This document shows, one piece after another, positions 28,390 through 38,200 of a stretch of DNA of 64,000 nt. A model generated the notes under the pieces. That model did not search any database. It had not been told where the DNA came from and was given only the letters and a program-made list of their open reading frames with translations. The position numbers were made by a program, and so were the translations under genes. The DNA comes from Dyadobacter sp. 676. Lineage in GTDB: Bacteria > Bacteroidota > Bacteroidia > Cytophagales > Spirosomataceae. The stretch covers positions 5,439,001 through 5,503,000 of the forward strand of contig NZ_CP159289.1 of NCBI RefSeq assembly GCF_040448675.1. Direction: 5' to 3'. Each line of letters begins with the position of its first letter. The first letter of the stretch is position 1.

Positions 28390-30066
28390 CTACTGGACGA
28401 TCAGGCTAAAAGTACGCTTGACCGCTCTTTCTTGGACTGTTATCAAATAGGTTCCCGGCAGTAGAGAAGCTAATGGTGAAATCTCCACCGCTTGCGTATC
28501 CAGGGGTTTGCGCCTGAAAGGTATCGTCTGACCCGATGCGCTACGAGCTTCGATCTTGGCCGTAACCGGTTCGTCTACGCTGACTCGAAAAGACTGGCTT
28601 TGAACGAGGTTTGGATACACTGCGTAATCCCGAGAACGTGCGATGACTGAAACAATGCGTGACACAGTGCGCGTACCATCAATATCGTATTGAATCAGAC
28701 GGTAGTAGCTTGTACCGGAATAGGGCATCGGATCAACCGCTTTGTATGTTTGTAATGTGCTGGAATTACCGGCGACGTCGCGGATTTCAACCACTGGCTC
28801 AAACGAGACAAGGTCTTTGCTGCGCTCGATCACAAAACGCGCATTCTGTGTTTCCTGTGCAGTTGCCCATTCTAATTCTACCGAATGAGTTGCAACCGGT
28901 TTGGCCGAAAAAGAAATTAATGTTACGGGAAGCGTGTTGCCGAACTCGTAGGCGCCCATATCTACCGACTCGCCGGCTATTCTTCCCTTGCCTGCCAGAT
29001 CGGCAATACCAATATTTAAACCTGTAGTATCCGGCGTACCTGCATCTATGCAAGGGCTACCGCTTTGCAAGGTAAAATCCATACTTGCGGCGTCGGTAAA
29101 CAAGGGGTCCAGGCTAAGATTACCCGTGCCGCTAATGACGCCATCTTGCAAATTGCTGTAAGTGACGGTGACTGTCGAGTTCAGGCTAACCAAACCACTT
29201 GTATTGCCCCAGATTATGGTATTGGAAATAACCGCACCAGCACGAGAATTAAGTATACCGCCACCGGAGCCGGCCGAATTTGCCGCAAATGTACAGTTCG
29301 TAACGGTAACAGATAAAGAAGTATTACATAGGCCACCGCCATATGCGATTGCAGTGTTGCCAGCAAAAGTACAATTGGTAATAACCGAACCCGTAGACGC
29401 AAATTCATAAATGGCACCACCATTAAATGCTGAATTTCCTGTAAAAATACAATTCATAATAACCGGCCGGGAAGTACCCGTATTAGCCATGCCGCCGCCG
29501 CCGCCGGATTGTGTTGAATTGTTCGAGAAACCACAGTTCGTAATAGTTGGCGAAGAATTATAGTTAAATATACCGCCTCCATAAGAGGCTGCCTGATTGT
29601 TGGAAAAAATGCAGTTGCTGATAGTGGGCGAAACACTGCTGTTATATATACCGCCACCAAGGCTTTGGTATCCACTTGTAATGAAAAATCCGTCTAACAA
29701 GGCGGCACTCGTCAGGCCGTTGTTGACATTAAGCATAACGTTTGCGCGATTGCCTTGCAAGGTAGCTTTGTTGGCAAGATTGCGCTGCGCGAAATCGGTC
29801 TCAGTACCAATGAAACCACCGAATATTTTAACGCCTTCTTTCATGGAAAAAGCGGTATTGGTCGCTGGCTGATACGTCGCTTGGGCTACAAAAATGCTGT
29901 CGCCGCTTGCGGCTGCATCAATAGCGGCTTGCAAATTGGTATAAGCATTAGCCCAAGTGGTGCCATCATTATTTCCCGTAGCATTCAGGCTTACATAAAG
30001 AACCGTAGCGTTTGTTTTAATAAAGCTGCTTACCAGCAAAGCAAAGGCTAGGAAAACTCTTCTCAT
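28390..30066 (-). CDS. Secreted right-handed beta-helix protein with T9SS sorting domain
   Basis: 558 aa. Signal peptide (residues 1-20), then LYVSLNATGNNDGTTWANAYTNLQAAIDAAASGDSIFVAQATY, the usual start of parallel beta-helix (choice-of-anchor Q) surface proteins. Repeats of the form GGGIYNSSVSPTISNCIFSNN recur about six times between residues 125 and 290 and form the helix coils. LDPLFTDA...GSPCIDAGTPD closes it. The C-terminus has PVTLISFSAKP, an FN3-like module with YYRLIQYDIDG, and a type A sorting domain (YAVYPNLVQ...LLPGTYLITV). Probably a surface adhesin or polysaccharide-active protein; no catalytic residues are evident. Intact. Confidence 0.9.
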   Translation of the reverse strand: MRRVFLAFALLVSSFIKTNATVLYVSLNATGNNDGTTWANAYTNLQAAIDAAASGDSIFVAQATYQPATNTAFSMKEGVKIFGGFIGTETDFAQRNLANKATLQGNRANVMLNVNNGLTSAALLDGFFITSGYQSLGGGIYNSSVSPTISNCIFSNNQAASYGGGIFNYNSSPTITNCGFSNNSTQSGGGGGMANTGTSRPVIMNCIFTGNSAFNGGAIYEFASTGSVITNCTFAGNTAIAYGGGLCNTSLSVTVTNCTFAANSAGSGGGILNSRAGAVISNTIIWGNTSGLVSLNSTVTVTYSNLQDGVISGTGNLSLDPLFTDAASMDFTLQSGSPCIDAGTPDTTGLNIGIADLAGKGRIAGESVDMGAYEFGNTLPVTLISFSAKPVATHSVELEWATAQETQNARFVIERSKDLVSFEPVVEIRDVAGNSSTLQTYKAVDPMPYSGTSYYRLIQYDIDGTRTVSRIVSVIARSRDYAVYPNLVQSQSFRVSVDEPVTAKIEARSASGQTIPFRRKPLDTQAVEISPLASLLPGTYLITVQERAVKRTFSLIVQ

Positions 30067-30203
30067 ATTGCAGATGTGAAATGTTTAATAAAAAATGTCC
30101 GTGAATTAACCTAATAGCCAGTAATCATTTAATCGTTTATTTCCAATATTTGATCAACAACTACTACAATTGTTTCTTGCCCATTTGCCTGGTAGTATAT
30201 TTT

Positions 30204-31231
30204 ACCCGTTGTGCGGTTAACGAAGGAGCGCATGTTTAATTTGCCCTAGCGGCTTACTGGCCAGTAACTTGATTGCTTTCAGTATGGAAACGGAAGCTAT
30301 TTTGGCTACAATCCTGGTAAATAGCCCTTCCGAGGTTTTGGCGTAGTTCCGCTTAATCAGTTGTTGATCGCAGAGTTGAGAGAAAAGAGTTTCTATAATT
30401 TTACGTGTTTTCCGACGCCGGTAATTCCACAGATTTTCGATTTTCATATTGGCTTTTAACGGGGTTATTATCTTCACGCCTGCTTGTTGGAACAACGCAA
30501 GCTGCTGGCCAGCTGAAATGTAACCGCGATCCGCAAGAAGCTCACATTCAGGTAGATTATCATGTTTTAAAAACGGAATGTATTGAGAGTCATGCATACT
30601 CGCCGTGGTCATGCCGGTGGCAAACGGAAAGCCACTTTTGGAAATTACCAGGTGCATTTTGAAACCGTGGTAGTAGCTCTTATGACTTGCATGCCAGGCA
30701 GTAGAAGGTAGGACTAATTCATCGTCACGGCATATTTTAAGGCGCTGAATTCGAGGTTTTTGACAAATAGGGATAGGAATTGAATCAATTACATACTCGC
30801 TGTCTTGTCCAGAAAATTTTAAGCAGACTAGCTTTGACAATTGGGCTGTCTTCTCAGAAAGCCTGCGTCGTCTCCTGTTATACGTTGTCCTGTGAATCAG
30901 GTTGGGAAACATTCTGGGATACCCAGCGCGAAGCTTTCCGAACAACCAATTCTCCGAGCGGTCCGCCGCAGCAGTCTATGGACAAAGATTCGGCCAAACA
31001 AGATAAGGCAATCACTTGTATATCAGACATCTTTGGTTTATTTGGATAGAATTTAAAATTACCCTCGACGTCTATTTCGTCCCGAAAAACTGTTTTGGCA
31101 ATCGCAAGAAATTTGCTGAAATTGGCTCTAAGATTGTGCATCGTTAATACGGTTTGGTACCCTTATTAACTTACTGAATTCAGGAAAATGCACAATCCTT
31201 TTTTATGCCAAATTTCAACCGCACAACGGGT
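30204..31231 (-). mobile_element. IS982-family insertion sequence with 8-bp target duplication
   Basis: 1028 bp. Terminal inverted repeats ACCCGTTGTGCGGTT (30204-30218) and its exact complement (31217-31231) are the IS982 signature. The flanks carry the direct repeat TATATTTT at 30196-30203 and 31232-31239, so it is a straightforward insertion. It holds one transposase gene, which is frame-broken. Confidence 0.95.
30217..31141 (-). pseudogene. IS982-family transposase, interrupted by a 16-base insertion
   Basis: N-terminal part MHNLRANFSKFLAIAKTVFRDE...MSDIQVIALSCLAESLSID; C-terminal part SENWLFGKLRAGYPRMFPNLIHRTTYNRRRRRL...DSIPIPICQ...HGFKMHLVISKSGFP...LADRGYISAGQQ...RRKTRKIIETLFSQL. These join as the conserved IDSEN core if a 16-base GC-rich block (30961-30976, plus strand GCGGTCCGCCGCAGCA) is removed. 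The DDE residues (DSIPI, LADRGY, Glu in IIETLF) are present, so the break looks recent. Confidence 0.9.
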
Positions 31232-31593
31232 TATATTTTCTATCCTGGTATAAGATCGTAGCAAGACATGCAAGTTCTTTGGATTTTTTTGTTGATCCTT
31301 TTTGGATATTCCTAGCCAGTGTTCCCGGGCAAAGTACGTCGTCTGAAAGTGGCTTGACATCACTGAGCGAGAATGATCAATAAACTTACAGATTTTTTTC
31401 TTTTTCTCAGAGATTTCGAGCTAAAGCAATTCTGTGAGCGGATGCAGGGAGCCGGCTCAGGATTGTGAAATTCGATAACCTCGGCCAGTTACTTGTGCCG
31501 CCGCCAGTAGCCTCCTCAACTTATGTTCTGCCCCAAGTGTTACTTGTAAATTACAAAATCCGGCAATTATAAGGTATGCAAGCTTCCGAGCCT

Positions 31594-31763
31594 CTACAAA
31601 TTCGCTTCCCTGAGAATCATCACTTGTCTTCGCTTCGCCCCCCCAGTGATAGTGCCCAAGCTCCCCTGTCGATTTCATCACACGATGGCATGGTCTTAGC
31701 ATTGCGATACGGTTTTCGCCCATTGCAATTCCTATATCCTGTGCCATATGCCCGGTGCCCCTG
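31594..31763 (-). pseudogene. ogt: O6-methylguanine-DNA methyltransferase C-terminal remnant
   Basis: VAQDIGIAMGENRIAMLRPCHRVMKSTGELGHYHWG contains the PCHRV active site of alkyltransferases. With one base less in the C7 run (31642-31648) it continues AKRRQVMILREANL and stops at 31594, the expected C-terminus. The first ~100 residues are absent: the coding sequence ends at the left boundary of mobile repeat copy 3. The remnant retains the acceptor Cys but not the DNA-binding helix-turn-helix. Confidence 0.75.
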
Positions 31764-31939
31764 GCTGGAAATTACGGCGAAACTGACCATCTGATTTCAA
31801 TTCAGGTTGACCAAGTCATTTCGGCCTCAACAAACCACTATATACATCTCTTATCAGTAGATTACACGAGATTGCGCGAATCTTAACCGGTGGTCAATCT
31901 GCCATGGACTAAGGTGGTCAGTGCCACCGTATTTTCAGC
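31764..31939 (+). repeat. Palindrome-ended mobile repeat, copy 3
   Basis: Starts GCTGGAAATTACGGCG and ends CCACCGTATTTTCAGC, the best-preserved termini of the four copies. Internal TGACCA/TGGTCA repeats are present. The element abuts the truncated methyltransferase gene, consistent with insertion into it followed by loss of the 5' part. The bases to 32066 beyond it contain no gene. Confidence 0.75.
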
Positions 31940-32066
31940 TATTTTACCGGACGTGTTTTCCGGCTGCACGCCACCAGTTTGTGTACTCTGGCAATTATCG
32001 AACAAATGCGAGGTAATATTTCTACATTAACAAGTTAAATATTATGTTTACATAATAGAACTTTCC

Positions 32067-35000
32067 TTGTATTCCGTTTTGCTATCGATTGTTCGTTTTG
32101 CTTCAAAAAGATGTGCTTCCAGTTTTGCATGTCTATTTTTCCTGAACCTTCTAATATGCCCGTCACGAAGTTTATTCGCCCAGCAGATTGACTTCTATTC
32201 CCCCAATTACAGTTTTCAACATTTTACCGCTGAAAACGGACTTCCCCAAAATAGTGTAAAAGCCATAGCGGCTGACGAGATGGGATTTGCCTGGCTGGCT
32301 ACGGAAAGTGGTTTGGTAAGGTTCGACGGTAAGGATATGACCGTTTTTAACAAGAACAACCTGAATATCTCGGCAAACCGCTTTTTCCAGAGTCAGAAAA
32401 GCATCTTCAATGGACAGCTGTATTTTAGAAACGAAGATAACCAGGGGATATTGATCGAAAACGGGCGTGCCGAGGTCGATACCCAATACGTTTCAGAATG
32501 GCGAGGCATGTTGAAGCGAATCGGTTTGACATCGCGTCGTGCACTGCAGAGCAACGATGGTTCGGGCAGGCCTCTATATGACTATGACTGGCAGGATTTG
32601 ATAGTTGCCGGTCGCCCCGGGTCGTTCTTTGTTTGTGACACTACGTCGGTTACCTGCTACGAGGGCGACCGGTTAAAATACAGGGTCGTGTATAAGGTGC
32701 GTAACCCGCTTACCTATTTTTATATCGATGACAAGTTGTTCCACTGGCACCGGGAGAACGGAAAGATTACACGGATTTCCCATGATAAAACGGAAGATGT
32801 AGAAGTCGTGGGCGATATACTTCGGAATGAAGACTTCAGAAAGTTGAAATCGGGTTTTGAAATCTTGTGGAATGGATCGTCAAACCATCCGATGCTCTAT
32901 TTTGGAGGTAAGCTGTACGGCCTAACCCTAACGTCCCCCAACCAATTTACGTCAAAATATCTATTGGAAGGATTCGATCTGAACAAGAGGCGTGTCGTTA
33001 GTTCCTATTATGATCCAAAAAACGGCATGATAATGCTGGGAAGCCTCACAGAAGGTCTTTTCGTGTTTCATAGAAAGCATTTTTCGGTCCTACAAGGCAG
33101 CGAAGGCAATGCTTTTTACGAGCAGAGTTTTTTTTGCGGCCGATATATTATTAATGGGTCCGGCGAGGCCTTCGATGTTTTCAACGGAGAAAAAAGGGTA
33201 CTTCCTCTCGGGAAACAGTTTTACAAAGCGTCAGCATTTGTTGCCAAAGACGGCCAAATATGGTCCTGGAAAAATAGATTCCTGTATTTGTTTTCACATG
33301 ACGGAAAAAAACTGATACGTAAATGGCCAATTTCAGGAAATACTATCACCGTCTTTCAAGCGGACTCCGGCACTTACTGGCTCGGAAACGACCTGGGAAT
33401 TGTTCGCAGGGTGACCACCAGCGAAAGTGCTGTTAAAGAATACGATCTGCGCGATCCCTATGCCTGTATCAATTACATTGTCCCGGCAAAGGGACCGGAT
33501 AAGGCGGCCTTGTGGATTGCGACCAAAAATGGCCTTTATCAGATGCGAACGGATGGAAAGGCGGCCCAAAGGATACGCGGCACCGAAGGGATAAATGTAC
33601 GGTCCCTTCTTGTTGTCGGAACGGGTGCCGCGGAAGGCCGATCGGCGGAGTTGTGGGGCACCACCTATGAAAACGGCTTTTTCCTTTACCGTAATGGTCA
33701 GTTAACGTGGTTCCCGCCCGACCGCCGGCTATATCTCAAAACAGCGCATTGCATCGTTCATGATCGCAATGATTTTTTCTGGATTACCACCAACAGCGGA
33801 CTGTTCAGGGTACTCAGAAAAGACCTGCTCTCCTATGCGAACGGGATGCAGCAACAGATTTACTATGAGTATTACGACCAGAAAGCGGGATTTCTCTCCA
33901 ATGAGTTCAATGGCGGTTGCCAGCCTTGTGCTTTAAGGCTTCCGGATGGCAGGGTATCCCTGCCTTCCATAAACGGACTAGTTTTGTTTCACCCGGAACG
34001 GACACCCACCAACACGCCCGACCGGCCGCTGCTAATCGATCAGGTCGAGTACAATGGCCGGAGTGTACCGGCAAGCGACACGATAATCCTCGATGCCGAT
34101 TTCGAAATTTTGAGCATGAAAGTGCTTACTCCTCATTTTGGCAACCCGGAAAACCTGAACATGTTTTATCAGCTGTCATCGGATCAACAGCCGGGTTCGT
34201 GGTTGCGGGTACCCCCGAGCGGTGTGCTATCTTTCAACCGTCTTGCGGGCAATGATTACAAGCTCACTATTCGTAAACTTTCCGGCTTTGGCACCGGCCA
34301 TTTCACGGAAAAGACGATCCATATCATCGTGCCGCTTAAATGGTATCAAACAATGTGGTTCAGCGTTTTGGCTTTCCTGCTTTTTTTGATCGGCGTTTAC
34401 TTCTATGTTAAATGGAGGACGATGAACGTGAAGAAACAAAACGCCCAGCTTGAAAGGTCGGTAGCCGAAAGGACCGCCAGCCTTGAAGACAGCCAGATGG
34501 AGCTGAGCAGGCAATTACATATTCAGGCGCGGCTGATGGCTGCTATTACACATGACGTACGGGCACCCTTGAAATCGATCCTGATCACCGCCGGCAATAT
34601 CAAGGAATTGAACACCCAGCGAAGGTATGATCTGAGTTCACGGATCGGCGACGCGATCGAGCAAACCACTTCCCAATTGTTGATCTTCATAGAAAACCTG
34701 CTGCAATACGCCCGGACGACGGTTTACGATGAAAAAATAAAAATCGAGGATTTCGATTTAGGCGAATTGATCGAAAGCAAGGTAAAGCTGTTTGAAAACG
34801 TCGCCAGGTTATATGAAAACCGGGTGCTGAACCAACTGCCGGCTCGTTTAATAGTAACGTCAAATCCGCAACTGCTCTCGGTGATTATCCACAACTTGCT
34901 GGATAATGCGCTCAAATATTGTTACCGGGGTGAAATCCGGATATATGGAAAAATGGTCGAAGAACGGATGTATATTTTCATCGCCGATAATGGTCCGGGA

Positions 35001-35174
35001 TTGTCGGAGGATATTTTGTCATGGTTCAACAAAAAGATCAGCCACGAAACTCCGTTCAACAACTCGGTGTCGGGTGGGTTCGGACTGACGATCGTAAAAG
35101 AAGTTGCTAAGCTGATCAACGTAAACATACAGGCAGGGAACCAGGATGGTGCTGTTTTTCGCCTTGAAATTTAG
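32067..35174 (+). CDS. Two-component sensor histidine kinase with periplasmic beta-propeller (Reg_prop) sensor
   Basis: About 1035 aa. After a signal-like hydrophobic N-terminus come propeller blades: FTAENGLPQNSVKAIAADEMGFAWLATESGLVRFDG, DFFWITTNSGLFRV, and ...DQKAGFLSNEFNGG...GRVSLPSINGLVLFHPE, the classical Reg_prop/Y_Y_Y set of Bacteroidota glycan-sensing kinases. A transmembrane helix lies near residues 760-780. The kinase core has the H box AITHDVRAPLKS (His near 827), N box HNLLDNALKY, DNGPGL and GFGLTIVKE. There is no receiver or AraC domain, so it is not a full hybrid kinase. No ATG fits; TTG at 32067 is the best start. It probably senses an extracellular polymer and may work with the regulator at 41600. 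Confidence 0.85.
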   Translation: MYSVLLSIVRFASKRCASSFACLFFLNLLICPSRSLFAQQIDFYSPNYSFQHFTAENGLPQNSVKAIAADEMGFAWLATESGLVRFDGKDMTVFNKNNLNISANRFFQSQKSIFNGQLYFRNEDNQGILIENGRAEVDTQYVSEWRGMLKRIGLTSRRALQSNDGSGRPLYDYDWQDLIVAGRPGSFFVCDTTSVTCYEGDRLKYRVVYKVRNPLTYFYIDDKLFHWHRENGKITRISHDKTEDVEVVGDILRNEDFRKLKSGFEILWNGSSNHPMLYFGGKLYGLTLTSPNQFTSKYLLEGFDLNKRRVVSSYYDPKNGMIMLGSLTEGLFVFHRKHFSVLQGSEGNAFYEQSFFCGRYIINGSGEAFDVFNGEKRVLPLGKQFYKASAFVAKDGQIWSWKNRFLYLFSHDGKKLIRKWPISGNTITVFQADSGTYWLGNDLGIVRRVTTSESAVKEYDLRDPYACINYIVPAKGPDKAALWIATKNGLYQMRTDGKAAQRIRGTEGINVRSLLVVGTGAAEGRSAELWGTTYENGFFLYRNGQLTWFPPDRRLYLKTAHCIVHDRNDFFWITTNSGLFRVLRKDLLSYANGMQQQIYYEYYDQKAGFLSNEFNGGCQPCALRLPDGRVSLPSINGLVLFHPERTPTNTPDRPLLIDQVEYNGRSVPASDTIILDADFEILSMKVLTPHFGNPENLNMFYQLSSDQQPGSWLRVPPSGVLSFNRLAGNDYKLTIRKLSGFGTGHFTEKTIHIIVPLKWYQTMWFSVLAFLLFLIGVYFYVKWRTMNVKKQNAQLERSVAERTASLEDSQMELSRQLHIQARLMAAITHDVRAPLKSILITAGNIKELNTQRRYDLSSRIGDAIEQTTSQLLIFIENLLQYARTTVYDEKIKIEDFDLGELIESKVKLFENVARLYENRVLNQLPARLIVTSNPQLLSVIIHNLLDNALKYCYRGEIRIYGKMVEERMYIFIADNGPGLSEDILSWFNKKISHETPFNNSVSGGFGLTIVKEVAKLINVNIQAGNQDGAVFRLEI

Positions 35175-35227
35175 GCGCCGCCCATGCCTTACTTAGCATT
35201 GGCTATTTCATAATCCCGGTTCACAAA

Positions 35228-35257
35228 AAAAGCGCCCTCAGTTTTGAAGGCGCTTTT
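35228..35257. terminator. Bidirectional terminator
   Basis: AAAAGCGCC and GGCGCTTTT form a hairpin around CTCAGTTTTGAA, flanked by A and T runs. It lies between the kinase stop (+) and the stop of the convergent giant T9SS gene (-), where a shared terminator is expected. Confidence 0.85.
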
Positions 35258-35277
35258 CGATTCACTTTAAACAGGTA

Positions 35278-38200
35278 TTATCTACGGATAACGAGCTTAT
35301 GCGTACTCCTGGTGCCGTCTATACCTTTCAGGACCAGCAGGTACATCCCCGCCGGAAGATGCTTCACATCGATTGATCCGGACAGAACCTTGTCGGACTG
35401 ATAGACCTTGACACCGCTCGCAGCGACGATCTCAACCTGACTGATTCCCGAAAGATCATTCGCCTTGATGTTCACTTTTTCGGCAGCCGGATTCGGATAA
35501 ATTTCGATAGAAATCTCATCCGCGAAGTTGATGCTCTGGATACGGCTATACGTGAAAGTATCATCAAAATCAATCATTTTGAGGCGATAGAAACTCCGGC
35601 CTCCAAGTGGACGATCATCGGTGAAGCTATATGTGACGAGTACATTGCTTTCGCCTTTTGCCTGGCGTGTACCGATTGCCGTCCATTTCTTACCGTCGGC
35701 ACTGCGCTGCACCTCAAACACCTTGCTATTGGTTTCTTCGGTGGTCTGCCAGTTCAGCGATGCGGTGCTTCCCTCTTTCGAAACTTTAAACGAAACCAGC
35801 GTTACAGGAAGCGGGTTGGTTTTGCTACCGAGGAATCCGAATGTAGAGAAAATCTGTATGCCGTCGAACTGCACGTACGGGATACCGTTTTCCAGGCCGG
35901 TCGAGGACGCCACAAGGCTGTCCTTTCCAACGACATCATCGACAGTCAGGTTATCCAGCACGTCCTGTTTGGAACCGCTCAGCTTGAACCAGGTCTTGTA
36001 TGGGTACGCATCGATGATCGCTTTTTGGGCCGCGGGGTAGAACATTCTCACCTTGACGCCGCCGTTGGTGCTCAGCGTTCCATCCTGTACTATTTGCAGC
36101 ATATAGGGCATTACTTCTGCCGTTTTGGTCGAACCGTCGGTTTCGAGGTGATCGGCATCGCTGCTTGTGCCGGTGTTGTAAATCACCACACTGGCCGGGT
36201 TAAACGTATTTCCGTTCGGATCTACGGCCGCCAGAAGTTTGGAAGGGGCCGCAGGATCGAAGTAATAATACCAGCCATTGATGAACTTGCAATTGTTCGT
36301 TGCCAACTCGGCGCTAACAGTTCCGTCTGCGATCACGCCGGCCAACGGGCTCGATGCGCAGCACGACGCCGGATTGATGGTCCAGTTAAATGTCGTCGGG
36401 TTGCTGGTACAATAGCTGTTCACATTGAGGTCAAAGAAGTAATTGTAGTCGGTTGTCTCACTATAACTAAACATTCCCGATTCGCTGTCATAAGCCAGGT
36501 CGCTCACGCCGCCCGTTACCTGGAAAGCAGGCGTAGTGGTAGCAGGCGAGCTGATGGGGAAATCCGGCGTGGCAAAGGCAAGTGAGTTCGTAAACGTCGC
36601 AGAAGGGTCTGCCACTTCGAGCACCAGCAAATACTCACCCGGCGCAATGTACCAGTTAGGCAATGTCGCGGTAATGGTAGCGCCATCAGCGATGTTGGCC
36701 GTGTTGGTGAATGAGTAAAGCAGGAACCCGTCAGCAGAATACAATCGGATAAAGAAGTCGTCATGAGATGGCGTATTGTCTTCATCGTCTACGTCTTTGA
36801 TTTTGACGGAATTGAGCTTGACAAAGCTATTGACACTCAATTTTACACCGCTGCCAATATCAAATTTACCGCTTTCGGTACCATCGAGTTGCGATGTTCT
36901 GTATCCCTGGTCACCCAATACACTGGCTGTACTGCTGGTGACGTAGCTTTTCCATTGGCCGCTGTGAGCGGTGGTATCGGGAGTTACATTCAATGTCGCA
37001 GTGCCGGTTGTGTTATTCACAGGCGCAACATTGAACACTTTCGATTTGGGGCTGGTGAGCCAGTAGAAACGGCCCATGTTGGCAGGGTTAGCCGTGCTCG
37101 TCAATGTCGAAGACTGCGCCACACCCACACAACTGTTCTTATCCGCAATCGCGCTGGTGTTAACCGGTGTTTCACTTGCTGTCACAGAGGCGTACGCGGT
37201 GTTGGTATTAGGCACCGGCGTGCCGCCGCAAACCATGAATGCACGTACATATTTGGTTCCTGCCGCCGCCATGGTGTAGGTAAAGATGCTGTCGCCCTGG
37301 TTGAAGGTTTCCAAGCCGTTGGTAAATGCCGCGTCGTTGGCTACCTGAAACTGCCATTGGCTGCCCACTGCATAGTCGCCTGTTGCATTCACATAGTAAT
37401 GAGCGATCGCTTTGATTTCGCCTCCGATGCAGGTCGTCGCCGCAGCGGTGTTCGGAGTGGGTGCGCCGGTACCAAAATATTTGACGGAGCTTCCGTTATT
37501 AACCAATTCGATACCGCGGTTCAGGTCCTGACCCCGGAATATGGTGTAGTTGTCCTGTACGGAGTTGTCGTCGAGTGTGGTCGCCAACGGATCAAGCGGC
37601 ACGGGCGGGACCGGGTAGGATTCCAGCTCCACGGTACCAGGGCAGGTACTGGCGACATTGGCACTCCAATCGCCGCTGGTCCAGCTGCATACAGTCCCGT
37701 CGGACGTTTCTGCAATAACAAAATACTCGATGGTATAAACAGGATTGGTCACCGTGGCCGAGCGCAGAATGCTCAGATCGATCGTAAAATCGTAGTCATT
37801 GCCATTGTTGCCGGTCGGGTTAACCCACCGCCAGCCGCTTGGGCCCGAAGCCGAATTCGCGGCCGCATTGGCAGGCATTACATTGGCGTCGACAGCAGCG
37901 TAGGCAGCGTTGTTATATACCCTGCGGTAATACAAACGCGGCGCCTTGGCTCCGGTAGCTATCATTTGGCCATCGGGTGGTGTGATAGTCACTTTCAATG
38001 GTTTGTTACCACCACAAATACTGTCATTGATAGGCTTGTAGTCGAATGCAATAACCCCTGCGATGTACGGTGCTATAATGCCGCTGGTTTCATGAGCACC
38101 TGCCGTCACTTTGCCGGTACCCCTGCCAACCCCGAAATAATCCTGATTCACATTTACCGGAGTGCCGATATATTTAGCATTAAATACAGCGGACGTCGCG

